Part shown: positions 43,368 to 51,947 of the stretch, in pieces | How positions within the stretch are numbered: the stretch's first letter is position 1 | Layout: the number at the start of each line of letters is the position of its first letter | NCBI RefSeq assembly: GCF_001278755.1 | Contig: NZ_CP012601.1 | Span: 2,170,001-2,234,000, forward strand | DNA from: Bacillus sp. FJAT-22090 | Lineage (GTDB): Bacteria; Bacillota; Bacilli; Bacillales_A; Planococcaceae | DNA length: 64,000 nt | Reading direction: 5' to 3' | The notes under the pieces: generated by a model | Seen by the model: only the letters and a program-made list of their open reading frames with translations | Told to the model about the DNA's origin: nothing | The model's database searches: none | Position numbers and translations under genes: made by a program

Positions 43368-45066
43368 TGTTCTCATCCTTTACATGCTCATTAATTTTCT
43401 CAATAAGATTTACTGTGTACTCTTTTGATATTTTTGCAGCATCAAGTAATCTTGAATATAGCTCTTTGTTTTGATTATATATGCGATCGAATGTTTCTTT
43501 TGCCGTTTCTTTTTCTTTTACAGGATAATTTTTAAGTATATCAATTGATATAGGCTCGATAATAGTACTCATGGATACTTTAAAAAACAATTTTTCTATT
43601 TCACTATCTACCATTTTCAATTTGCCTAAAGTATTATTTGTAAAAGATATATTACTTTTATTATTAGCTAGTGCTCTTAAACCCATATTTAAATTATTTA
43701 TAATTTTATTATAGTTAAGGACTTCCTCTTTTATTTTTTCTATAAAATCAGTATAATCAACAATTTCTTCAGCAATAGAAATATCTTTTTGAATTCTGCT
43801 TAACGCATATTTATTACAAAAACTATTGAATGGTTCGTGTTTATATCCTTCTAAATTTACCCCGCCTTCTGTACAATTATAGATAGCATTTTCATGCTTA
43901 ACTATATTGACTAGTCTTTCAAAAGTATCTTTCATTGATAAAAAGGCATAGTCAGTAAGTACATCCTCATTATTGTATCCTTTTGTATAAAACATCCCCC
44001 GTTCTTCCTTATATTGCTCATCAATTTCTTTATAATTTCTATTATTCACTGCGTGTGTTTTATTAGACGTGTAAGCTAAGTCTTGCCCTATCAACGCTAT
44101 TGGACCAGTTGAAATATAACTTGCAATTGAGAATGCATAGTTTGCAACAGAACCGCCACCACTAATAATTGGAATTTTCTTATCTAAAGTATACTCAATA
44201 ATATTCTTAGAATTTACAAATTCATTAGAGAGGAAAAATAAACATCCTGAGTGAAAGACTCTTCTAATTTTATGATGATTTGTCATACTATATATTAGAT
44301 GTGATTTGTTTAAATTTAATTGTTGAAAATGCTCATAGTTCTTCTCTCCTCCATCAATTGAAATGACATAATCGGGTTCAATCTCATGAGAAAGCAGTGT
44401 ATTTATAGTTGAACCGGCAGCAATTAATATTATTTTATCAATATTTTCTTTTAATAACGGAATTTGTTTTGTTAAGGATGGTCCACCTGAAGCTATAACA
44501 ACTGGACAGTTAAATTTTTTTTCTAAGATATTTATTGAGTAATCCATTTTTGCAGATAGCAAATTATTAACATAATTACTTTGCCACGTTTCAGCAAAAT
44601 ATCTCATTGTATTTTCATTTACAATATTAAGATTTAATTGATTCGTAACTATCTTTAACAATTCTTTGTATTCGTGTGGGAACAGCCTATCATAATTTGG
44701 TGAACATATTATAGTAACATTTCTATTATAATTATTCAGTTTTGCCCCTAAATAGGTACCAAAGTTTTCATTAGTAAGCTGTTTTATTAAAACCCCATTA
44801 TTTCTTATTTCAAAATCAGTTAATTTATCTACGAGAGGATCTACTACTAAAAGTTTACTTTTCTCATTAATTTTCTCCATAAGTTTTTCTGAAATATAAC
44901 CTAATCCATTACCAAATAGTATATGTATATGATCTTTTTTAAATTGCAGTTCTGCAATATGTATCGCTTCCTTTTCAGGATTATATTTACTATGCAAAAA
45001 AAAACCATTTACTTTTAATGTATATCCACCAGTTTTTGTACTTACTTTTTCTATTTCAAATTTCAC
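43360..45066 (-). CDS. Motility-associated Maf-type glycosyltransferase (DUF115)
   Basis: About 568 residues. N-terminal Rossmann-like region (HILFGNGLGYISEKLMEKI) precedes the DUF115/MptE-like core: VVIASGGPSLTKQIPLLKE, YVISIDGGEKNYEHF, ISGGGSVANYAFSIASY and IGQDLAYTSNKTHAV. A helical C-terminal domain of ~170 residues follows. Maf proteins are needed to attach nonulosonic acids to flagellin before export. It is the first gene after hag. The GTG at 45066 follows GAGGTGG; the GTG three codons earlier overlaps that site. Confidence 0.87.
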   Translation of the reverse strand: MKFEIEKVSTKTGGYTLKVNGFFLHSKYNPEKEAIHIAELQFKKDHIHILFGNGLGYISEKLMEKINEKSKLLVVDPLVDKLTDFEIRNNGVLIKQLTNENFGTYLGAKLNNYNRNVTIICSPNYDRLFPHEYKELLKIVTNQLNLNIVNENTMRYFAETWQSNYVNNLLSAKMDYSINILEKKFNCPVVIASGGPSLTKQIPLLKENIDKIILIAAGSTINTLLSHEIEPDYVISIDGGEKNYEHFQQLNLNKSHLIYSMTNHHKIRRVFHSGCLFFLSNEFVNSKNIIEYTLDKKIPIISGGGSVANYAFSIASYISTGPIALIGQDLAYTSNKTHAVNNRNYKEIDEQYKEERGMFYTKGYNNEDVLTDYAFLSMKDTFERLVNIVKHENAIYNCTEGGVNLEGYKHEPFNSFCNKYALSRIQKDISIAEEIVDYTDFIEKIKEEVLNYNKIINNLNMGLRALANNKSNISFTNNTLGKLKMVDSEIEKLFFKVSMSTIIEPISIDILKNYPVKEKETAKETFDRIYNQNKELYSRLLDAAKISKEYTVNLIEKINEHVKDENNE

Positions 45067-45113
45067 AAGTCCCACCTCATTGTTTATATCGGCAAGTATA
45101 TTAAAATGTCAAC

Positions 45114-45153
45114 AAAAAGAACCGAATTCCTTAGTGGAATTCGGTTCTTTTTT
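45114..45153 (-). terminator. Terminator of hag
   Basis: Perfect 13-bp stem AGAACCGAATTCC / GGAATTCGGTTCT, 5-base loop, with A-run and T-run on either side. It should stop most hag transcripts before the maf/pse genes. Confidence 0.9.
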
Positions 45154-45160
45154 TAAAAAA

Positions 45161-45973
45161 TTATTGTAATAATTGAAGTACACCTTGTGGTTGTTGGTTA
45201 GCTTGAGCAAGCATAGATTGAGCAGCTTGAGTCAAGATATTATTTTTAGTGAAGTTCATCATTTCTTTAGCCATATCTACGTCACGAATACGAGACTCAG
45301 CAGCACTTAAGTTTTCAGATGATGTTCCAAGGTTGTTGATTGTGTGTTCTAAGCGGTTTTGGTTTGCTCCAAGTTTTGCACGTTCAGAAGAAACTTTGTC
45401 AATAGCTGTTTGAATTGTTGTGATTGCTCCATCTGCAGATGTTTGAGAAGAGATTGAAAGACCACTTACTCCTAAAGCAGAAGCTTTCATACTGCCAATA
45501 GCCAAAGTAATTTCTTGTGTTTCATTAGCTCCAATATGGAATTTTAGACCAGTTGCAGATCCATTAATTAATTTCTTTGTATTGAATTCTGTATCATTTG
45601 CAATACGGTTAATTTCAGTAGTTAATTCAGCAACTTCTTTTTGAAGTTCTACTCGGTCACTAGTAGTGTTTGTATCATTTGAAGATTGTACTGCTAATTC
45701 ACGCATACGTTGAAGGATTGAGTGAGTTTCATTAAGAGCACCTTCAGCAGTTTGAATTAAAGAAATTGAATCTTGTGCGTTTTTAGAAGCCATGTCTAAA
45801 CCACGGATTTGTCCACGCATTTTTTCAGAAATTGCAAGACCAGCTGCATCGTCTCCAGCGCGGTTGATTTTAAAACCTGAAGATAATTTTTCTAAGTTTT
45901 TAGAAGATTGTGCTTGGTTAGAAGTTAAATTTCTGTGTGTGTTAAGTGCTGAAATATTGTGTTGAATTCTCAT
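45161..45973 (-). CDS. hag: Flagellin (major filament protein)
   Basis: 270 residues, a minimal flagellin with D0/D1 only and a very short variable region. It starts MRIQHNISALNTHRNLTSNQ and contains SSGFKINRAGDDAAGLAISE. It ends AESRIRDVDMAKEMMNFTK to QQPQGVLQLLQ. Surface Ser/Thr around residues 150-200 (STSSQTSADG-type) are the plausible targets of the Maf/Pse system next door. GGAGG precedes the ATG, and a CsrA hairpin lies in the leader. csrA and fliW lie immediately upstream. Confidence 0.97.
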   Translation of the reverse strand: MRIQHNISALNTHRNLTSNQAQSSKNLEKLSSGFKINRAGDDAAGLAISEKMRGQIRGLDMASKNAQDSISLIQTAEGALNETHSILQRMRELAVQSSNDTNTTSDRVELQKEVAELTTEINRIANDTEFNTKKLINGSATGLKFHIGANETQEITLAIGSMKASALGVSGLSISSQTSADGAITTIQTAIDKVSSERAKLGANQNRLEHTINNLGTSSENLSAAESRIRDVDMAKEMMNFTKNNILTQAAQSMLAQANQQPQGVLQLLQ

Positions 45974-46007
45974 TGTGAGATTCCTCCTTGAATTTTGGTT
46001 TAATTAG

Positions 46008-46025
46008 TTCCACATCCTTGTGGAA
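46008..46025 (-). promoter_or_regulatory. CsrA-binding hairpin (BS1) in the hag leader
   Basis: The mRNA strand reads TTCCACAAGGATGTGGAA: a perfect 7-bp stem presenting AGGA in the loop, with CACAAGGATGT matching the CsrA SELEX core ACARGGAUGU. It lies about 20 bases before the GGAGG ribosome-binding site, the expected second CsrA contact. This matches the B. subtilis hag leader architecture. Confidence 0.85.
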
Positions 46026-46042
46026 TTTGCTTGGCAGGTATA

Positions 46043-46102
46043 AGGTCGGCCGCCCCATTTCTGCCTTACACTAATAGTATCGTACTGATTTGGAAATGTT
46101 TA
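46043..46102 (-). promoter_or_regulatory. Candidate SigD promoters of hag
   Basis: Two candidates on the minus strand. TAAA (46102-46099), 14 bp, TACGATAC (46084-46077) has a perfect -35 but an imperfect -10. TAAG-N14-GCCGACCT (-10 at 46050-46043) has a better -10 start. I cannot choose between them; the first leaves a leader of about 97 bases. Confidence 0.45.
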
Positions 46103-46110
46103 ATAGTTAT

Positions 46111-46335
46111 TTAAAGATTTTTTTTAGAAATTTGTTCGATTAATGATTTAGATACTTTTAAAGCTTCTTTGTTTTGTTGCTGGATGCTTTCGTATACTTC
46201 AGTGCGGTATACTTTGACATTTTTAGGTGCTACTATACCTAATTTTACTTGATCTCCATCTACGCTTAATATCTTAAGTTCAATTTGATCCCCTATCATT
46301 ATTGATTCATCTTTTTTTCGTGAGAGTACGAGCAT
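46111..46335 (-). CDS. csrA: Carbon storage regulator CsrA
   Basis: 74-residue RNA-binding protein. The start [20 protein letters not shown] and the binding-site segment [20 protein letters not shown] are canonical. It represses hag translation through the leader hairpin at 46008 and is itself sequestered by FliW. Its ATG overlaps the fliW stop by one base. Confidence 0.97.
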   Translation of the reverse strand: MLVLSRKKDESIMIGDQIELKILSVDGDQVKLGIVAPKNVKVYRTEVYESIQQQNKEALKVSKSLIEQISKKNL

Positions 46336-46769
46336 TAGAAGTTGCTCCCTTCGATAGGGAATCGTAATGGATATGCATTTGCATCTTGTAATACAAGCTG
46401 TTTAGCAACTTTTTCTTTGTGATTGATCAATAAAGGTGCCTGTAAGTTTAATGTCGAACTGTTGAAAGGTTCTTTTAAAGTTACTATTGAATATGTAATT
46501 AAATCTTCTAATGATTTTATTTGAAGTTCTTCTTTATCTTCTTCAGTTAGATCGAATGCATAGTCTTGCTTAAATACAAATGGCAGAGCTATTACGAAAC
46601 CAATTTCTTGTTGTATTATAGATTGTAATATTGCAAATGGAGAATCTTTCTCTAATGGAAGGATGACAAATTCTTTGTTGTCTTCAAAACCAGGCAACCC
46701 GTTTTGAAATTGAATGATTTCTTTTTCTTCTATAGTAACTTCACCTAGAAATTTTGTTTCAATGTTCAT
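46335..46769 (-). CDS. fliW: Flagellar assembly factor FliW
   Basis: 144 residues with the FliW signature [20 protein letters not shown]. FliW binds either CsrA (as antagonist) or flagellin, so flagellin export frees FliW to block CsrA and restart hag translation. Placed directly upstream of csrA, as in B. subtilis. Confidence 0.95.
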   Translation of the reverse strand: MNIETKFLGEVTIEEKEIIQFQNGLPGFEDNKEFVILPLEKDSPFAILQSIIQQEIGFVIALPFVFKQDYAFDLTEEDKEELQIKSLEDLITYSIVTLKEPFNSSTLNLQAPLLINHKEKVAKQLVLQDANAYPLRFPIEGSNF

Positions 46770-46781
46770 AGTTAGCTCCTT

Positions 46782-47336
46782 TTAGACAATAAAGTCTATT
46801 TCTATCGATGGGTTTAGTAGCATAAATCCAGATACGTTACCTGGCGTATATTCATGAATTGGCTTATTTACTTGTGCGTTAATTTTTGCATGTTGTATTT
46901 GTACATTAATGTCTACCTTTGCTGGTGTGTAGTCTAGTTTTACGGAACCTATAGAAGGGATGAAATCTATCCCTAATTTTGCTTTAGTAGGAAATGTGTT
47001 TTTCTTTGCAATAGATGCGATAGCATTTGAATTATGGGCAATATCCATCATTTGCCTGCCTTCACTTGCACGTCTAGCAATTCCTTGCATCACTTTTTGA
47101 CGACCTTCTGAAGCATATTTTTTTGTAGATTCTAAAGGACCAATTAACCCTACATCACGTCTTGCTTGCGAAGAATCAATTTTCATCAATCCTCGTGTTG
47201 TTTCAATATCAACAATTGCTGCTGGTTGTTCAATATGTTGAGTTGCTTTTGGCTGACGAATCATTTGCTTTGGATCGTCAATATTCAATCCTAACCTAGC
47301 ATCGGTTGTTCTTATTTGTATTTGCGGAAAATTCAT
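46782..47336 (-). CDS. yviE: YviE-like protein (DUF6470)
   Basis: 184 residues. It starts FPQIQIRTTDARLGLNIDDP and has alternating beta-rich segments, consistent with the DUF6470 family found only between flgL and fliW. Its function is unknown; the fixed position suggests a role in late flagellar assembly. No signal peptide or membrane helix. Confidence 0.82.
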   Translation of the reverse strand: MNFPQIQIRTTDARLGLNIDDPKQMIRQPKATQHIEQPAAIVDIETTRGLMKIDSSQARRDVGLIGPLESTKKYASEGRQKVMQGIARRASEGRQMMDIAHNSNAIASIAKKNTFPTKAKLGIDFIPSIGSVKLDYTPAKVDINVQIQHAKINAQVNKPIHEYTPGNVSGFMLLNPSIEIDFIV

Positions 47337-47387
47337 CTATCTCACCTCTAAAGAAAGCGTTTGAACAAGTTGTCCAAACGCTTTCTA

Positions 47388-48275
47388 TTATCTTATAAAA
47401 TCTACTAATGTCGCTTGTATAATCTTAGCACCAACTGAAAGAGCAGCTTGGTGAATAGATTCTTGCGTTATCATTTCTGTTATAACTTTTTCGTAGTCAA
47501 TATCTTCGTTGTTCGAAAGTTGTTTGGTCACAATGACTTCTTGTGCCCCGAGTCTGTTTTCCATCATTTCTACTCGATTTTGACGAGCTCCGATATCTGC
47601 ACGGGCCGCTAAAACGGCTTTTTCATTATCACTTTTCATTGTTAAATATTTGTCAAAATCCTTACCAGACTTATTTGGATCTTTTAAATCAGCCTCTAAC
47701 CCGGTAATCATAGCATCAATATTTTGGAATATATCGAGTCCTTTTGTGTTGACAGTAATTTCTACGCCTTCATATACTTCAATATTAACATCTTTATTTA
47801 CACCTGGTGCTATTCCCGGTGTTAAAAAGTTTGTACCGTCATGTAAAGGAGAATTAGTATTCGTTCCAGAGAAAATGTACTTATCTCCGACTTTTGTATT
47901 CCCCATATCACGCATTTGTTCTTTAATTTGTGTAATTTCTTTTTCAATTTTTGTACGGTCGTCTGGTGTTAAAGTATCAGTAGAAGCTTGTGTAACAAGC
48001 TCTTGCACACGATGAAGTGCTATTCCTACGTTATCAAGGGCGTCATCTGAACTGTCTAACCAGTTGTTTACTTCTCCAAGATTACGTTGGTATTGTTCTA
48101 CTTTGTTCAAATCAGTACGATATCCAATTCCTTTAATAGCTACTACTGGATCTTGTGAAGGACGTGTTATTTTCTTACCTGAGTTAATCTGTTCTTGTAG
48201 TGTCGCCATTTTGTTATAACTACCAGATAGGTTGCGTAGCATATTATTTGAAAGCATTGATTGTGTTACGCGCAT
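47388..48275 (-). CDS. flgL: Flagellar hook-associated protein 3 (FlgL)
   Basis: 295 residues of the flagellin superfamily that form the hook-filament junction. N-terminal MRVTQSMLSNNMLRNLSGSY and INSGKKITRPSQDP, and C-terminal ITEMITQESIHQAALSVGAK, are typical. Follows flgK; a dispersed repeat fills the gap between them. Confidence 0.95.
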   Translation of the reverse strand: MRVTQSMLSNNMLRNLSGSYNKMATLQEQINSGKKITRPSQDPVVAIKGIGYRTDLNKVEQYQRNLGEVNNWLDSSDDALDNVGIALHRVQELVTQASTDTLTPDDRTKIEKEITQIKEQMRDMGNTKVGDKYIFSGTNTNSPLHDGTNFLTPGIAPGVNKDVNIEVYEGVEITVNTKGLDIFQNIDAMITGLEADLKDPNKSGKDFDKYLTMKSDNEKAVLAARADIGARQNRVEMMENRLGAQEVIVTKQLSNNEDIDYEKVITEMITQESIHQAALSVGAKIIQATLVDFIR

Positions 48276-48296
48276 GTGATTGACCTCCTATTGTCA

Positions 48297-48412
48297 AGAC
48301 TTAGGCGCCTAGCTCCTCAAGCTCAAATGGACAAAATCTGTGGTGGCTAGGAATCGCCATCCTCGATTTTACCCATTTGCTTGTGAGAGCTGGACGAGGC
48401 GCTTTCTCTTTT
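48297..48412 (-). repeat. Dispersed structured intergenic repeat, copy B
   Basis: Read on the minus strand it runs from AAAGCGCCTCGTCCAGCTC to GGAGCTAGGCGCCTAAGTCT. The ends carry AAGCGCC and GGCGCC, and internally CAAATGGG can pair with CCATTTG. Ordered matches to 20582-20762 cover about 90 bases. Unlike copy A it sits between two coding sequences of one operon (flgK-flgL) and is therefore transcribed. Confidence 0.75.
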
Positions 48413-48417
48413 CTAAA

Positions 48418-49947
48418 TTATAATCCTACTCGACCCATGCCGTTGATTATTTTGTCTAATGTCTCATCAATAACGGTAATCATTCGTGCAGATGCATTGT
48501 ATGCCTGTTGGAACGTTATCATATTCGTCATTTCTTCGTCTAATGAAACAGAGCTGACAGAAGCACGATTATTTTCTACAGTTAGTTTGATTGTCGCCGA
48601 ATTATAAGCCAATCGATTTGCTTGTTCTCCGTCAACTCCAAGTTGCCCAATCATTGATTGATAAAATGATTGAACAGTTGCTCCATTTAGGCCTGGTAGT
48701 TTTTCAGATTTCATATTTGCAAGGAGTATTGCATTTGCTCCGTTTCCTTCTTCTTTACCTGCTGAAGAAGAGGCAGCTACTAATGATGGATCACTTTCAA
48801 ATATAGAATCTACAGAAATATTCCCTGCTGAAATGGTAGCACCTGCTTTTGGCACAAAAAAGTTTTTACCTACATCACCATTTAAATCGGTACCACCGCG
48901 GTGCACTTCATTGAATTTTTCTGCAAATGCCAAAGCCATTTTATCTAATTTTGCTAACATTTCAGGATAGTAGCCCTCTACATTAGTAGGATCTGTGCCA
49001 TGTCCATACGAATTTATCAAAGATAACATTTTGCCTTTGTTAAGTTCCATATCATTATATGATATTGGTCCGCCGGTTACAGCACCACTTCCAGCTACCG
49101 TGAACCCATTAAACGGTTCAAAGTCAGCATTATTGGACATTCCGTTTGGAGTAAGCTGTCCCGCATCTTTTCCGTTAATAATCTCTATACTGCCTGTTTT
49201 TGTTTTTATAGATACTTTTACGGACCCTTCCGCAATAGCTAATGCATTCCCACCAGATTTTGTATATTCAATTTCAATAGGGAAGAATTGCGATAGTTCA
49301 TCAAGCAATTTATCACGAGCATCATATAAATCATTTGGCATATATCCATTTGGTTCGATAGCTTGTATTTGTTCATTCATAGAAGCTATTTGCTTTAAAA
49401 TAGAGTTTACATCATCTGTGGACGTAAGAATTTCATTTTTTATATTTCCTTGAATATCTGAAAGTTGCTTATGGATATAGTTGAAGGATTCCGCGACACC
49501 AATACCTCGCTGCACAACTACTTTACGTGCTGCTGCATTCTCGGGATTTGTACTAAGGTCTTGAAGAGATTTCCAAAATTGATCTAATGACGTATTTAAT
49601 CCGAATTCAGAAGGCTCCGCCATAATGTCTTCCATTTGAGAGATAGCTGTCGAGCGTGATTCCCAATAGCCTAGTTTAGTAGTTTCTTGGCGATATTGAC
49701 GATCGATGAATTGATCACGAATTCGTTGGACAGATTGTGCTTGTACGCCTGTTCCTAGATGACCAGGGATTTTTGGTGCGTTTAAACCTGCCCCTGGATA
49801 GCCTAAAGTAGCTTCCATGTTGACACGTTGGCGTGAGTAGCCAAGTGTGTTAGCGTTGGAGATGTTATGTCCGGTTGTGTATAGTGCGGATTGCTGTGTG
49901 TAAAGTCCGCGTTTACTTGTTTCTAGTCCCATAAATGTGGAGCCCAT
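48418..49947 (-). CDS. flgK: Flagellar hook-associated protein 1 (FlgK)
   Basis: About 509 residues. N-terminal MGLETSKRGLYTQQSALYTT with GHNISNANTLGYSRQRVNME, and C-terminal SLDEEMTNMITFQQAYNASA with IDETLDKIINGMG, are canonical. It forms the first hook-filament junction layer. The ATG at 49947 follows GGAGG by eight bases; an earlier in-frame start would overlap flgN and is rejected. Confidence 0.96.
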   Translation of the reverse strand: MGSTFMGLETSKRGLYTQQSALYTTGHNISNANTLGYSRQRVNMEATLGYPGAGLNAPKIPGHLGTGVQAQSVQRIRDQFIDRQYRQETTKLGYWESRSTAISQMEDIMAEPSEFGLNTSLDQFWKSLQDLSTNPENAAARKVVVQRGIGVAESFNYIHKQLSDIQGNIKNEILTSTDDVNSILKQIASMNEQIQAIEPNGYMPNDLYDARDKLLDELSQFFPIEIEYTKSGGNALAIAEGSVKVSIKTKTGSIEIINGKDAGQLTPNGMSNNADFEPFNGFTVAGSGAVTGGPISYNDMELNKGKMLSLINSYGHGTDPTNVEGYYPEMLAKLDKMALAFAEKFNEVHRGGTDLNGDVGKNFFVPKAGATISAGNISVDSIFESDPSLVAASSSAGKEEGNGANAILLANMKSEKLPGLNGATVQSFYQSMIGQLGVDGEQANRLAYNSATIKLTVENNRASVSSVSLDEEMTNMITFQQAYNASARMITVIDETLDKIINGMGRVGL

Positions 49948-49960
49948 GGGTTCCGCCTCC

Positions 49961-50455
49961 TTATGCTTCTGAATCGAAGTAGGCTTTGCCCTTTGATGGA
50001 CCACGTACTTCTGATTTCGAATAGTTTATTTGATCAGGTTTTGGACGTAAAATGTCCAATGTTAAGTTAACAAACTGAAGTGATTGAAGTGTAAGTTTTT
50101 GGTTTAGGTCGTTTTGGTATTTTAGAGTCTCAAGCGTTAGAAGTAGTTTATTTCTCGCTGCTCCTAATTGCTCTTTTTCTTCGTTAGTGTTGGTATTTTC
50201 TAAGACATGTGCAACAGTTGGGTTGTCAATCGGAGCAATTCCTTTTGCTCGAAGGTAATCCGTTACCTCTAATTGGCGCTGTTGTTCAAGCTGAGAAATG
50301 CCTGCTACGTGTGCCTGCTCGTCCTTGAGCAGTTGGTTTAGACTGTCCATGTCCCCAGTTTTGATAGCTTCTGTTTTTTTATATGCAATTTCTAGTAAAC
50401 TTTTATGTAGCATTTCAAGTTTAGTTAGAGCTTGCAATATCTTTTCGATGGACAT
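49961..50455 (-). CDS. flgN: Flagellar export chaperone FlgN
   Basis: 164 residues, helical, with a FlgN-type core (LTKLEMLHKSLLEIAYKKTE, then KLTLQSLQFVNLTLDILRP). It chaperones FlgK and FlgL, encoded directly downstream. AGGAG precedes the ATG. Confidence 0.92.
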   Translation of the reverse strand: MSIEKILQALTKLEMLHKSLLEIAYKKTEAIKTGDMDSLNQLLKDEQAHVAGISQLEQQRQLEVTDYLRAKGIAPIDNPTVAHVLENTNTNEEKEQLGAARNKLLLTLETLKYQNDLNQKLTLQSLQFVNLTLDILRPKPDQINYSKSEVRGPSKGKAYFDSEA

Positions 50456-50470
50456 TCCTATTGTCTCCTT

Positions 50471-50734
50471 TTAGATACGGTAATAATTGAGGATGTTCGA
50501 TGCAAGTTGTTTTGCATCTACTTTGTATGTCCCAGCATCTATTTGCGCTTTTATTGCTTGAACGCGTTCTGCCTGTTCTACTTCTACAGGAGATTTAGTT
50601 TGCATGCTTTTCGCTACAGAAGAAATTTCTAATTGATCCGTAGATGCTTTGGAAGCATTTTGTACTTTTTCAGTTTGTTGTTGATTGCGTTTATATGGGT
50701 TTACTTGATTTAACCCAATGTTTGATATTTTCAT
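50471..50734 (-). CDS. flgM: Anti-sigma-D factor FlgM
   Basis: 87 residues, largely unstructured N-terminus, C-terminal SigD-binding segment (RVQAIKAQIDAGTYKVDAKQ then LASNILNYYRI). Holds SigD inactive until exported through the completed hook. GGGGAGG precedes the ATG, and a SigD promoter lies upstream, giving feedback. Confidence 0.94.
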   Translation of the reverse strand: MKISNIGLNQVNPYKRNQQQTEKVQNASKASTDQLEISSVAKSMQTKSPVEVEQAERVQAIKAQIDAGTYKVDAKQLASNILNYYRI

Positions 50735-50776
50735 ATCTGTGTCCTCCCCTTTTCATTTACGAAGTATATATACCTT

Positions 50777-50803
50777 ATTTCGGCTAGAACAGGGATGTTT
50801 TTA
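50777..50803 (-). promoter_or_regulatory. SigD promoter of flgM-flgN-flgK-flgL
   Basis: Minus strand TAAA (50803-50800), exact 15-bp spacer, GCCGAAAT (50784-50777): 11 of 12 consensus positions, about 45 bases before the flgM ATG. Confidence 0.8.
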
Positions 50804-50860
50804 GAGTCTTTTGTACGAAATAGCTTAACACCTATAGTTTAGGTATTAATAACTAATACC

Positions 50861-51277
50861 TTATTTCCTTTTGCCATCCATATGATAGGTACCATTGTCT
50901 TGATTGGCAACTTTTTCTCGAAATTCTTTTGCTGCATCAAATTGACGGAGTCCTGATTTAAGTTCTTCCGTACAGCTTTTGCATAGTTTTCCTTGATTCG
51001 TAATTCTACCACAATTGTCACATGGATACCCAAGGTTTGGGAACATCGCTGGTTGCAAGCGATTTTTACGTACCCATTTGTGTAGAAGTGCTTCTTCCAC
51101 GCCAGTTGCCTCTACTATTCTTTCAATTGTTGCGGCACGGTTTTCGCGCTTACGCAAGAAGCGGTAAACTACCTCATATTGTTTTTCTTCATTCATTGCA
51201 CAGTTGTTACATACTTCTCTAATTCCTGTATAGTTAAAAAATTCTCCGCAAGTTGGGCAATTTTTAAGTTCTCCCAT
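50861..51277 (-). CDS. yvyF: YvyF-like flagellar operon protein
   Basis: 138 residues. An N-terminal zinc ribbon (CPTCGEFFNY ... CNNC) precedes a helix-turn-helix-like middle (ERIVEATGVEEALLHKWVRK) and a second Cys4 ribbon (CDNCGRI ... CKSC). This is the TIGR03826-type protein found between comFC and flgM. Its role is unknown; the layout suggests a regulator. GGAGGGAA precedes the ATG. Confidence 0.85.
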   Translation of the reverse strand: MGELKNCPTCGEFFNYTGIREVCNNCAMNEEKQYEVVYRFLRKRENRAATIERIVEATGVEEALLHKWVRKNRLQPAMFPNLGYPCDNCGRITNQGKLCKSCTEELKSGLRQFDAAKEFREKVANQDNGTYHMDGKRK

Positions 51278-51323
51278 GATGGATTCCCTCCAAGTTCAAT
51301 AATCTATAAGTTATATCGGTAGA

Positions 51324-51947
51324 TTATCCCTTTATTAAAGTAATTGCTTCTACTCTATCTGCACCAGCTTCCTTCAAAACCTTAGCTGCATGGTGCATGG
51401 TAGTACCGGTTGTGTAAATATCATCGAATAAAATATAGGTTTTTGCTTCTACTTTGCCAGTTACTTTGAAAAGGGGACTTGCCTCTAGTCTTTCCTTTTT
51501 TGATTTCTTTCCCTGTTCAGCTGTTTCAGTTTTAGCAAGAAGGTGCTGAAATCGAACCCCTGCACTCTTCAATAGCTCGTCCACTTGGGCGAAGGTTCTT
51601 GTTAGTAGCTTATCTGGATGCATGGGGATTGGTACTACAATTCCTTCCCTTTTCTCGAATAAAAGACGAATCTCTTCAGCAAAAACATTGGCTAATGCAA
51701 CATCTTGTAAAAATTTATACTGGTGCAAATAGCTTTTCATTGCTTCGGTGTATGAATAAAGAGCTGTCACTGAATTTAGTGCTCCCTCGTAGGGAGTACC
51801 TTCAAAATCAGAAAGGTCGAATCGGGCATCGGCTTTTTCAAATTTACTTAAACATCTTATACAAGAAGTGGCTTCTATTTCATACAGAATCAGCTTTCTC
51901 CATGTAGGGGGTGATTGAAAAATGCTTCCACATAGTAAACAATTCAT
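51324..51947 (-). CDS. comFC: ComF family protein ComFC
   Basis: 207 residues. A CLLC ... CIRC zinc pair lies at the N-terminus, and the phosphoribosyltransferase-type loop YILFDDIYTTGTTMHHAAK near the C-terminus. Needed for late steps of transformation with ComFA. Its ATG overlaps the comFA stop as ATGA. Confidence 0.93.
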   Translation of the reverse strand: MNCLLCGSIFQSPPTWRKLILYEIEATSCIRCLSKFEKADARFDLSDFEGTPYEGALNSVTALYSYTEAMKSYLHQYKFLQDVALANVFAEEIRLLFEKREGIVVPIPMHPDKLLTRTFAQVDELLKSAGVRFQHLLAKTETAEQGKKSKKERLEASPLFKVTGKVEAKTYILFDDIYTTGTTMHHAAKVLKEAGADRVEAITLIKG

